Origin: Stomoxys calcitrans
Taxonomy: Eukaryota > Arthropoda > Insecta > Diptera > Muscidae
DNA length: 64,000 bases
Direction: 5' to 3'
NCBI RefSeq assembly: GCF_963082655.1
Contig: NC_081554.1
Coordinates: forward strand, 121,719,869 to 121,783,868
Position numbers and translations under genes: made by a program. The notes under the pieces were generated by a model. The model worked only from the letters and a program-made list of their open reading frames with translations, searched no databases and was not told where the DNA came from. Positions within the stretch are counted from its first letter, which is position 1; each line of letters starts with the position of its first letter. Shown piece after piece: positions 30,731-40,115 of the stretch.

Positions 30731-31342
30731 AATGGCCGATACAAACTATTCAAACCTTTTGAGTGAGCCTTCTCAAAATAATGCTCCAGACCGAAAAACT
30801 ATGGGTGCTTCAGGAACTGGAAGCGCCAGGAAGGAGAACGATACAGACGGCAGTATGCGTATAGATGACGACCAAAGGCGTAAACGTAAAAAGAACCAGA
30901 AAAGTGGTAGCGGCAGTGAATCATGCTATGAGGACTTTAGAATTGATTTATTAACCCACAATATATGGAAACAATCGGAAGATTGCGAAATGAAAATAAA
31001 CAATTGGCCTTCGAATTGGCGGAACTGCGCTCGCAAATACAAAGCAAAATTCCTGAGGTGCAAACTGTACAAAATAGTAGCTCTGGTGTAACCAGTGGCA
31101 ATGGGAATCCTGCATGCCGAGGCAACAATGATGAAAATAGCATGGATGTCGTTGTTGAGATCCCCTCGAGCAAAAATTTTGAAATGTCGGCTAAAGTAGC
31201 TGAGGACTTAGGCACTGCGAAGAGGTATACCAATGATACCACTGTACAGAAGAGAGAAATCTGGGTGAAGGCAACTTCAAACGTAACACTAATAAGCACC
31301 AGTAAAGGCGCAATAAAGGAGACAACAGCCCCTTCCAAATAG
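30731..31342 (+). pseudogene. ORF1 N-terminal half of family A copy 2
   Basis: The reading starts near 30731 with ADTNYSNLLSEPSQNNAPDR, charged and serine-rich. A frameshift near 30960 moves it to the frame METIGRLRNENKQLAFELAE (30965-31342), a predicted coiled coil, followed by serine/glycine-rich linker. It stops before the PRE_C2HC and knuckle region, which is absent here. It is the better-preserved counterpart of 8105-8340. Confidence 0.7.
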
Positions 31343-31429
31343 CAGAACTGAAACAGGCGGATGGCAAGAGTGCAACATCCCTGACGGGAAATGGCGAATC
31401 AACTGAGACGCATACGACATCGCGGATTA

Positions 31430-31460
31430 TACGAGGTAAGTGAAGCCCACTTACCTCGTA
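31430..31460. other. 13-bp perfect inverted repeat at the SINE 3' edge
   Basis: TACGAGGTAAGTG and CACTTACCTCGTA are separated by AAGCC. The left arm continues family A ORF1 (compare ACACGAGATAAGTCC at about 8520). The right arm is new sequence. A fold-back event at the insertion junction is plausible. Confidence 0.7.
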
Positions 31461-31721
31461 CGGTGGTGGCCGAACACGGACTTACGGGAAGACACATATT
31501 TGCGATTCAAGTTTAAGCTCAATGATAGGGTGCCTTCTTTTTATAGCCGAGTGCGACACCTCTTTGGAGAGGAGTTTTACATGGCATATTACCTGAAAAT
31601 TGTTACCAGCAATAGAAGGAGAAAGCCATCACTGAAAATTTTTTCTGATGGTCTTGCCAGGATTCGAACCCAGGCGTTTAGCGTCATAGGCGGATATGCT
31701 AACCTCTGCGCTACGGTGGCC
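31440..31721 (-). mobile_element. tRNA-derived SINE
   Basis: Read on the minus strand, 31720-31649 forms a tRNA-like head with Pol III box A TAGCGCAGAGG (31703-31713) and box B GGTTCGAATCC (31660-31670) and a CTGGCAAGACCA acceptor-like end. It continues into a tail with ATCAGAAAAAATTTTC, AAAGAGGTGTCGCACTC and TTGAGCTTAAACTTGAATC. I recognise this body from muscid fly genomes. It is inserted in the family A endonuclease next to a GGGTAIFIK block. It is a retroposon, not a working tRNA gene, because the head runs directly into the SINE tail. Confidence 0.88.
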
Positions 31722-32080
31722 TCCAGGAGAGGTGGTGGTACTGCGATATTTATCAAAACCGGCATAAAGGCTGAGAGATGCTCTTGCGATCTTGGCGGTA
31801 TAGAGCGACTTTGGGCAGGACTTCGACATCGGATGGATATGTCCTATTTGCTTCCTTGTACAATAGACGACAGGATGTTCTTGATATGCAGGCACATGAT
31901 AGACTTGCGGATTTTACTGGCTCTACTAAAGCGATAATTGGCTGTGAGCTCAAAGCAGGGCATATAGATTGGGTATGGTCGCATTCCTCATGCTTGGTTG
32001 AGGATGACACTGACATTATCGCTGCTGAGGATAGATGGGTTCATACATTGACATATTGCCAGATGACATAATGGGTAATC
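31722..32080 (+). pseudogene. Endonuclease remnant of family A copy 2
   Basis: Following the SINE, GGGTAIFIKTGIKAERCSCD is the conserved APE endonuclease block, then YLLPCTIDDRMFLICRHMID. Another frame gives AIIGCELKAGHIDWVWSHSS (normally GCDLNA.H..W). Frameshifts are frequent. Copy 1 lacks this region entirely. Confidence 0.65.
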
Positions 32081-32281
32081 GACCAGCAAGAATCTTCAAC
32101 TCTTGGAGCGGTTATTAGAAACCTGGGCAACATAATAGCCCAACGCATCACACGTTTCGAGGAAGAGAGCTACCTACGGACAGCATAAGACCGAATAACG
32201 AAATTTGGAAGGCTCAAACGCATAAGCGCCGCCGGACGACGAAACAGATTTGGCGACCTTGTTGATCGGAAGGGATGGTGC

Positions 32282-33720
32282 GTGACATCCGATGAAGGGA
32301 AGGCGAATGTTATCACAAATGAACTGGCGAAGATCCAGATGGATGTTTGTACCCCTAATTTGACGGGTGATATCTCTGCTCCCAAAGAAGATGCATACAT
32401 CCCGAAGACCAATTTCCATGAAGGGAATATTGCGGACGCCTCCACGACAGTAGAAGGCCCATTTCGACCTATAAAGCCATCAGGGATCGGACTGACTCCC
32501 CGCAGGATGAACTATAAGAAAAATTCGGGTGATGATGGCATACCGAACTATGTACTCCGCAGGTCGGATATGAGGACGTGGTGTCTTTTGGCGATAGTCT
32601 TTAATCACTGCCTAAATCTCGGATATTTTCCCAAGGCGTTGAAGACGGCACCGAGCAAGGATCCGCTGTCATCGCTCTCCAAGCTTTACTGTCATCGATC
32701 TCCAAGCTTTACTGAGAGAATCCCAATTTGGTTTCAGGGCATCTACCTCGACGACACACGCTCTGGTGGCCCTAACTAATTGGGTGGTATAAGGTTTTAT
32801 CGATAGAAGTGTCACAATAGCGGCTAGATGAGGATGTTCGGCTTCGAGGGCTTCCTTGTTGATATTGTAGAGGACTATCTCATTGAGAGATCATTTGGCG
32901 TGGTGATGGCCGAGTCGCGGTCTGCAACACAGAGAGTCAGGGCTGGAGTCCACAGGGTTCTGTCCTTGGGCCAGTCCTCTACAATGTTTCCGGAGCCGAC
33001 TCCTCATATGTGCGCACGATATTCTTGTCTTTTTGTCGCACTCAAGAGCGAAGAGAGCCACCAGGAACCTTGAGGCATACCTCGACACTCTCAACGAGTA
33101 CTTTGAGAGACGGAAACTTCGCCTGAATATTCCGAAATGCAGAACAATGGTCTTTAGGGACAGGAAACAGGGCCGCTACAAGAATGCCAGGTCCTACGTA
33201 CCCTGCATCAAATTCGGCGGCCAGACAAACTACGGGTCGATGAAATATCTAGGGGTGACATTTCAAGAAGACATGAAATTTACCAGATATGTCGATTGCC
33301 TCTTGAACAAGGCAAAGGCCGCATTAAACACTTATGCGGCATTGTTGAGAAGGAAGGGTCGACTAAGTAATAGAGTCAAACTGACGTCAGGCCCACGATG
33401 ACATATTCTTTTCCTGTATGGAGTTCTCTAACTTCGAGATGGAAAGGAACAGTTTATTCGAAAAGGGAATGCTTAGGTACTCTCTTGACCTAAGAACGAT
33501 TGTGACCGAACAGGGTCAGTACAGAAGTCCCGCAAATAGAGCGGGGACTGCCCAGGATAGACTAGGGATACACTACACACCCAAACGGAATCGTTCGCGA
33601 CGCATGTCTCACTCATCAGGAATTCGACATCCTCAGGGACGCCGGGAAGGTCCTCCCCCCCTATGTGCCTTGAACATATGGCCGACAGCAATATGCTATT
33701 TAATGATAGTGGTGAGCTAA
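32282..33720 (+). pseudogene. Reverse transcriptase of family A copy 2
   Basis: It has the same blocks and the same lesions as 9466-10722: MNYKKNSGDDGIPNYVLRRS, FNHCLNLGYFPKALK, the 24-bp internal duplication, the scrambled YADD and RKLRLNIPKCRTMVFRD. It differs by a short deletion of the LTIYKQIV codons near 33383. The N-terminal part (32282-32420) adds linker sequence MTSDEGKANVITNELAKIQM absent in copy 1. Shared lesions show that the two copies arose by DNA duplication, not by separate retrotransposition. Confidence 0.85.
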
Positions 33721-34033
33721 TGTAGAAGACAGGACTTCGAAGAACCTGTATATAATACTGACCAATAGCGGCCCATTTGGCATTTGACCCAGGAGAGTTG
33801 GATATCTTGTTTTCTTTCTTTTCTTTGTAAATAGTTTTTGCTTTGGATTACTTGTTTTGTACTGTATTGTTTATAAGTTCTAATTAGGAGTAGTTAGTAG
33901 GAATTTGTCTTAGTTTACAATGATGAATCCCGATTTTTACCCTTTTATTCCGGGATACTGGAGGTATAGTTTAATTAAATGGGCTTAGCCTCAGGGCATA
34001 ATTTTATAATGTATTAATGTATATCTCTAGGAA

Positions 34034-34487
34034 ATATAGTTGAACCATGTTTCCACTTGTATCAAATCTAGTTTTGATACAAGATTTCGGAAATCTCGTG
34101 TTTTGCAACGAGGTTTCTCATACATTTTCAATGTGACCAAATCTACTTATTTAGGAGATTTGCAACAAATCTCCTTCCAAATTCAAATGCAACACAGCGT
34201 TTGCATTGAATACAAGTTATTATTGGGAATTTTGGGCAGCACTTTTTTTCAACATCTGACAATTTCATATTGAAATTTTAAAATTTAGTAGTAATTTAAT
34301 AAAATCGTTTCACAAACTTAATTGCTGACCGCAATGTATATGCTGAACACTTAAAATGTTAATCACAATAAAAGTGCTGTCACTGTTGACAAATAAAAAC
34401 CGCATAAACCGTAGTGGAAACGGGTCTTGGAGATTATCTCAAATCAAGTGGATTTGGGCTCTAGTAGAAACATAGTTTTATATAGTT
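34034..34487. mobile_element. hAT-like MITE, copy 2
   Basis: The element is 34042-34479 with ATATAGTT at 34034-34041 and 34480-34487. It has the same position and sequence as the copy at 11091-11528, carried along in the segmental duplication. Confidence 0.7.
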
Positions 34488-34554
34488 AGAGTATAAATTC
34501 ATAATTATAAGATAACCTCTTGTAAACGTATATGATAAGAAAAATGGGAAAATA

Positions 34555-34638
34555 AAGAAGAAACGTAAACGTAAGCAACTATTACAGTGTTTGTGTGCTC
34601 GTACTTAGCAAACTGCCCGTAAATCTACCGGTGGCAAA
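34555..34638 (+). pseudogene. Histone H3 leader and N-terminus cut at Lys14 by family B (copy 2)
   Basis: Ala1 is at 34597-34599. The codons match copy 1, including TAG at Lys4 and the missing ATG. The sequence turns into family B after Gly13/Lys14. It is part of the duplicated block 32375-36100, so it is not an independent insertion event from copy 1. Confidence 0.85.
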
Positions 34639-35045
34639 AAAGCTTGAGTGACTTTGATAAGATTTATTGACACAAAACTCTTTTATTCACGTGTGTGCTG
34701 CTGTGCTTTACTGTCTCAATTGGCGAAATACTACTTTTGGAGGAGATTTATAGAGCTAGAAGTCTAATTTCTCTGTTGGTGTGTTACTGTTTGCCGGTTG
34801 CTCATTGGCTTGTTGTATTGCCGACGGCATTTTGGTGAGTTATGACATAAAAGTGGAGTGGAGTGTTTTCTGCCGACGGCATTTTGGTGGTGAAAGGCTG
34901 TGTGGTGGCTTCTGACTTTTAGAAGCGCATAGGAGGCTGCATTTTGGGAGCCTTGCTGCAAAGGCTGTGTATTGTACTGAGGGCGAGCCTGATGAAGAAG
35001 CCACAACTAAGGACTGCCTAAGAAGAAGATGGCGACCATCATGAT

Positions 35046-36525
35046 TTGGTCGTTTTATTACATGTTGAACGTCAGCGCAATGACAATCTCTTGCGACAGA
35101 AGATTGAGTTTCTAAATGAATTTGGTCACCAAATCCGAGAGCTGCAAAAAAAGGAAGCTAGCTTCATCCGTGTTATTGAAGATCTGCAACGAGACATAGA
35201 GTTGCTTAAAGGATTTGAATTTGATTTGAACTCGAAGAAATTGTTGAAAGATTACAACATTGGATTGGGTGGGTAGGAAACCCATTCCATTGAGATTGAT
35301 ATAGTGTCCACACCGCCGGTGGCTCTGCTCGGTAGCAAACTGCCTTGGCCCGCGGAGTTGAAGAAAGAGCAGACAATGCCGGCGCCACTAGCGGTTTCCA
35401 ATTGCCGTCGTAACCCTGTGAAGCATGACACTGAGCCAGTAGCTAGCACATCTGCTGCGGCTCAAGCCTTGATTGCTGCTAACGCCAACAAGACCAAGAA
35501 AGCGAAGGAGAAGCGTAAGGTATCGGTTAAGATTATGCAAGGCATTGACAAGGCTACGGCTCAACCCGCTGCTGCTACTACTACCGCTGAAGAGGTTGCT
35601 GGTTCAGGAACACAGAAGAAGCATGTAGATTATATACCTAATAACAATAAATTAGATGGTAAGAAGATGAGAGACAGCTCCATGCCCGCAGTAGCCATCT
35701 GTGACGCTGGGGTTAAAGGGGTAAGTGTTCTCCTACACTCTATATTTAGACTTGGTGAATTCTTAGTTAGTATGATACGAAAGTTGGTTTTGTCCGTACG
35801 AGTTAGGGTCCTGGTAGGGTTTCAGAGATTTAAGGCGGTGCTTGCCGAAAGGGGTTATAAGTTTCATACGCATACCCCAAAGGCTCTTGTTCCACATACT
35901 CTCGTTATTGAGGGGTTGTCTTCTGAATGTTCATAGGTGGAGTTTTCTCAGTTTATTGCGGACCAGGTGAAGTTGGGTGAAAGGGTTCTTGGCGGTATTT
36001 GTGTTGCGGGTGATAAGTGGGTTATCCGCATTGAAAAGTGTTTGCGACATAGGTACTGTCTACGCTATAAAGCGTATACTGCAGTGCCGAGTTAACATTC
36101 GGAAGGATAAATTGATAAGGGTCACCCAGTGTTTCCGGTGTCAGCGCTTTGGAGACGTCTCTTTTAATTGTGGTATGCCCCTCCGGTGCGTTAAGTGTGG
36201 TCTGGCCGACTCTTATTCGGAGTGCACTATTCTTTCGAAGGCTGAGGATGTTTTGGATCCTTTGAGGGGTAAAGTTTTGCGGAAAGCTTCAAAGAAGGTT
36301 TCTTGCGTAAACTGTAATGCTGTCGGTCACACGGCCGGCAGTACCCAATGTCCTAAACGGACTGAATTTCTGGCTCGTTTGGACAGACGGAAGGATGAGG
36401 CTCGGGCAAGATCTCAGGTTCATTCTACTCGGATTGCGGACATTCGTGCTGGGGCCTCTTATGCTGCAGCTCCCATGGAGGCCGGCCCGGCCGATGGAGG
36501 TTTGTTGTTGGCTCGGGATCTTTAA
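35046..36525 (+). pseudogene. ORF1 (gag-like) of family B copy 2, best-preserved
   Basis: Frame 35046-35276 is a 76-residue leader with a likely coiled coil (RQKIEFLNEFGHQIRELQKK). After a frameshift, 35304-35936 is alanine/lysine-rich and ends in the PRE_C2HC block ERGYKFHTHTPKALVPHTLV, closed by TAG where copy 1 has CAG. Frame 35977-36525 carries CFRCQRFGDVSFNCGMPLRC, RCVKCGLADSYSEC and CVNCNAVGHTAGSTQC. Two frameshifts and one stop would have to be absent in the active ancestor. Length (about 480 codons in total) suits Jockey-type ORF1. Confidence 0.8.
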
Positions 36526-36559
36526 ATTCTTGAAGGAGTATTGCCCGACATACCGTAGA

Positions 36560-37560
36560 TTGAGGGCGCATGATGAACGTGAACTCTCTTGTCTCACTGG
36601 ACAAGAGAGATTACTTGAAAATGTTTATCAGGGATCATAGGCCTGATGTTCTGCTCTTGACATAACACAAGCTTAATGATCGTCAAGGGTAGATTTTGAG
36701 GGTTACGTGAAGGTAAGGCGAGATAGGTCGATGGGGATGGGTGTCGGTGTTGCTTTCTTACTGCGGGATACTTTCTGCACTACTTAAATTCCTCTTGATC
36801 TTGGGGATGTGGAGGGTTGTGGCGTGAGGGTTTGGAGGGGTGACGGGACCTTCATTTAATTTGTTTCACTGCATCTTAAGCCGAATGATCTCTTGGGAAT
36901 GTCGCAGTTAGATCCTATTTTTAGTCTGGCGCAGCAGGGGGAACTGGTTGTTGGGTGTGATCTCAACTGCCGTCATGCGTTTTGGGGAGGTTCTGCTCAG
37001 AATGGTACGGGTACAGCGATTGCTGATTTTCTTGCTCATATGTCCGATATTGCTGTTGTGTCCTCCTATATTCCGTCTAGGCCCAATAGTTCCTAAATTG
37101 ATTTTTTTCTCAGATCACCGGGGATTTGCTTGGCTGATGGTGTTGGCGGACGATCGACTTTGAGTCGGACCATACGGCAATAGTCGTTCAGATTATTGTT
37201 GATGGGATTGCGATGATTGAGGGCCCATTCTTTTTTAATTTTGACGAGACCATTTTTCGTAGATTTAGGAGGGTTTTAAGGGATGGTTTGGCGGATTGTT
37301 CATTGCAGGTTGATAGGTGTGTAACAGTTGAAGACATTGATTGCTGTGTTCTTGGGCTGTACTAGGCATTTCGTGATGCAAGTGAGCAGTCTGTTCCTAA
37401 GATCCGGGCGAGGCGCAGAGTAACGGGCGAACTCTCACCTAATATTCTGAGCTTCATCCGGGATCGGAAAATATTTCGGAACGTCCTTTGCAGATGCCCT
37501 GATCAGGAACGTGCTGCTGTACTAAGAGCTGATGTCTCCACCGCGCGAGCATAAAGGTCG
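36560..37560 (+). pseudogene. ORF2 endonuclease and linker remnant of family B copy 2
   Basis: Pieces in different frames: DHRPDVLLLT near 36635, a GELVVGCDLNCRHAFWGG block at about 36940-36985, VSSYIPSRPNSS (37060-37096) and a VTVEDIDCCVLGLY linker at about 37320-37365. The catalytic GCDLN block is readable but stops surround it. Confidence 0.7.
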
Positions 37561-37849
37561 ATTCTAGTTCATATGGTCGTGTGAAGCGGGCTGGTTGCCA
37601 GGTGCCCAATTAGGACTTGTTGCTGCTCTGGATGAAGCTGACAATGCCGGAATGGAATTTTCCTCTCGTTTAAAGACCATGATAATGTTATCTAATGTTT
37701 GTTTAGGATTATGGCTAGGCTGACGCTATATAATGTTTGTTTAGGATCGTGGCTTTGGCTGATGGGTCTGCTGTTGTAGAATATTTGGTTATGCTTCGTG
37801 GGGTATTCCGATTATTCAGCTTAAGATTGAAAGAGAAAAGAGCTACTTT

Positions 37850-38995
37850 AAGTTATTCTTGTACTTTATAAACCGGCCAGAGGTAAATTTGGCGAATGGA
37901 GATATGGTCATCATTAAAAACGAATAGAGACATCTAGCGAAATGGCCTATGGGACGAATCATTGAGACTCATCCGGGCAAGGATGGGAAAGTTCGAGTTG
38001 TGTCCTTGAAGTTGCAAGATTGCATATTAAAACGCCCTGTCCAGAAACTCTGTTTATTAATAAGGGCTTCGGATGAAGAGGTGGAAGAAGTGTCGCCTCA
38101 GGCAGCAAAATCAGGATTGACGAATACGCAGTCGGCAAACAAGCATGTTTTTAGTATATTGGTAATGCTGTTATTTGCTGCCACAAGTCAGATTGGAGCA
38201 GGGGCTACAACTGGAGGTCCAATCTCTGAGATAAGCAATTCTACTGCGATTTACCTGGACCACTTGGGAACAGTAGATGTAGTAGCGTCTACATGGAATC
38301 TGCTAATTTATTTCAAGCTTGATACGTTCTTTGAGGTAATTAGCAAATCCGAACGATTGCTGGTGGATATGAGAAAGACATGTGGAAGATTGATGACCTT
38401 TGAAGACCACTGTGGTCATTTACTGGACGAGATGGAGTAGATAGTGAAGGAGATGATATACACTAATCGATATTTATTTCATAACGATGTGGGTAGGTCC
38501 AAGAGGGCATCCTAAGAGTTTATTGGCTCGTTACAGCACATCCTCTTTGGCACGATGGACGCTGAGGACAGAAAAGTTGTAGAAGAAAACATGAGGAAAC
38601 TATTGGAAAATCAGCATGACCTGAAATTCCTTGTGCAAAATCAGACATCTATTCTGGAATCGTCAGTGAATGTCATTTGCAAAACGACGGAAGAGGTAAA
38701 CAGCAACTTCCAAAGTATAACAGAACGGGTGAACTATATGACGGAAGCGATGAAGGAAGTATATTTAGTGTACAGCGAGTCCATCAAGTTTTTCATGGTG
38801 ACGAAAGAATTGCACATAATCATAAGTGAGAACCAGAGGGTCCAAGCGAGGATAATCGAATTGTTGATAGATATTTTTCATGGCAAATTAAATCCTTCAT
38901 TGCTCACGCCAATTCAGCTCGAGGATGAGATACACCAGATGATGGAGAATATACCTGAAAACCTCAAACTGCCTGGAAAGAAGCATAATCAGCCA
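37850..38995 (+). pseudogene. 3' part of a BEL/Pao-type endogenous retroelement with envelope-like ORF
   Basis: KWPMGRIIETHPGKDGKVRV (stop just upstream) is the DUF5641-type C-terminus of a BEL/Pao pol, and its frame begins at 37949. A short gap leads to a hydrophobic, signal-like segment and a GTVDVVASTWNLLIYFKLD block, which opens the ectodomain of insect retroviral envelope fusion proteins of the baculovirus-F type. After a stop at about 38440, frame 38555-39139 continues with a heptad-rich helical region (ENQHDLKFLVQNQTSILESS). No transmembrane segment or LTR is visible. Env in such elements would mediate membrane fusion. Here it is broken by at least one stop and truncated on both sides. 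Assignment is by motif memory. Confidence 0.7.
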
Positions 38996-39009
38996 AGCAC
39001 CATCTATAA

Positions 39010-39600
39010 GCTAATGAGGGCGAAAAATACCATTATTCAACGATCACGTTTGATGTTCGTAGATGATGTCCTCGTATTTTATCACCGTAGGAGTGATGCT
39101 TTCGACATTTCAAACACCGCGTATAACATTGTACAATGATTATTTAGCGGAGGGAGTGCCCTGGATTTACTTGTATATAGTGTACATATTGTTTTAGTTG
39201 TTCTCTATTCCTTGTATATATCATTTAGCCTAAGTCCTTGTAAATATTATTTATATTTATTATTTACATATTAGTTTAAGTTGGATAGTGCCTTTTCTTT
39301 TCTTATTTTTATTTTATTAAGCTTTAAGTTTTGAGAGAATTGCCGTTTTTGCTTCTTTTAATTTTTGGGGTAAACTGACCTGAATTTTTTTTTTGTATGT
39401 TAACTTCTAAATGATGAGTGTGGCAATTGTTGCTACTCCCATTCGAATCTGATTTGGAAGGCCCTGAAAATTTATGCTGGGTGTTAAATATTCTAGATTG
39501 TTTATTTTATTAAGATTGTTTTATAAATTTATATATAAGGAGTTTAATGAATAAAAAAAACCTTTGGCAAAATCACATCAAAATTTTAGGTCCAATATCA
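39010..39600 (+). mobile_element. Non-LTR 3' end (F-like tail and 3' UTR) upstream of H2A
   Basis: The frame ending at 39139 switches at about 39020 from envelope sequence to VDDVLVFYHRRSDAFDISNT and AYNIVQ, the C-terminal tail of the non-LTR ORF2 family whose F member ends FLDVTNTVYDITQ. About 450 bp of AT-rich 3' UTR follows, with H2A leader sequence from about 39560. It has the sense orientation of H2A. The RT itself is missing. Confidence 0.6.
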
Positions 39601-39646
39601 TTTGTGTTTCAGTCCTAAATGAAGTGAAATAAAAAAATGACTAAAA

Positions 39647-39875
39647 ATGTCTGGTCGTGGTAAAGGTGGCAGAGTTAAGGAAAAGACAAAGTCCCGTTCC
39701 AACCGTGCTGGTCTTGGCTATCCACAATGACGAAGAATTGAACAAATTGCTGTCCGGTGTCACCATTGCCCAATGTGGTGTATTTCCATGTATCCAAGCT
39801 GTTCTCTTGCCCAAGAAGACGGAAAAAAGGCTTAAATTACCTACGTGTCCTTTTCAGGCGGCAACAAATTTTTAA
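39647..39875 (+). pseudogene. Histone H2A pseudogene with internal deletion
   Basis: ATG 39647 opens [20 protein letters not shown], the H2A N-terminus, then jumps directly to the C-terminal part, read in another frame as [20 protein letters not shown] and [11 protein letters not shown]. About 60 codons covering the histone fold are lost and the frame shifts at the join. A decayed 3' stem-loop (GTCCTTTTCAGG) lies at about 39851-39862. Leader sequence upstream (about 39560-39646) appears native. Confidence 0.9.
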
Positions 39876-40115
39876 AAAGAGAAAAAACTATATCAAACTT
39901 TATTTTATCAAGAAAATTAGCTAAAAAACAAGTTTGAATAATAAATAAAATATTAATTGTAGTTAAGTAAAAAAAATGCAAAACTTTTTTTAGTGGATAT
40001 ATTTTTTCAGTGGATTTGGAAATTGGCTGGCAATTTAGTTTTTCGAAATTTGCTAATAACGATCCTGTTTTAGGCGTGAATACAAAAAAAAACTGTCATC
40101 TATTGTTTATAGGTT
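39876..40115. other. H2A-H4 spacer, copy 2 (left part)
   Basis: It matches 43760-43960: TTTTTTCAGTGGATTTGG, CTGGCAATTTAGTTTTTCG and AAAAACTGTCATCT. Homology ends at about 40115 at TATAGGTTAAAC, where the family C 3' end begins. Confidence 0.75.

Larger units (their letters stand above)
29650..34560 (+). mobile_element. Family A element, copy 2 (holds family D, SINE and MITE insertions)
   Basis: The 5' end TTGTGAGCTCATTGTGTTAA (29659) leads to a 5' UTR (to about 30730) with three diverged subrepeats of a GTGAGAAGCAATAGTAGGCA type. ORF1 follows (30731-31342), then an endonuclease disrupted by a SINE (31440-31721), RT (32282-33720) and a 3' UTR with a MITE (34042-34479), ending at the H3 leader at about 34555. 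Family D copy 3 sits inside the 5' UTR with a 12-bp target duplication. From 32375 rightward it mirrors copy 1 almost exactly. Confidence 0.8.
34639..37790 (+). mobile_element. Family B element, copy 2, starting inside H3
   Basis: The 5' UTR has two TGCCGACGGCA palindromes (about 34818-34831 and 34871-34881). ORF1 (35046-36530) is followed by an ORF2 endonuclease and linker (about 36590-37560) that decay rapidly. It ends in ambiguous sequence near 37790, where LTR-retroelement sequence starts. RT blocks are absent. Identity to copy 1 is very high to about 36100, then clearly lower. Confidence 0.8.

Noticed and set aside
31649..31720. A tRNA gene on the minus strand
   Set aside because: Box A and box B are present, but the acceptor end continues without break into a SINE body, and the anticodon arm pairs poorly. 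It is a SINE head.
39657..39875. A novel 72-aa protein
   Set aside because: It is the C-terminal part of H2A read in frame after a deletion. The first residues are out-of-frame H2A N-terminus.
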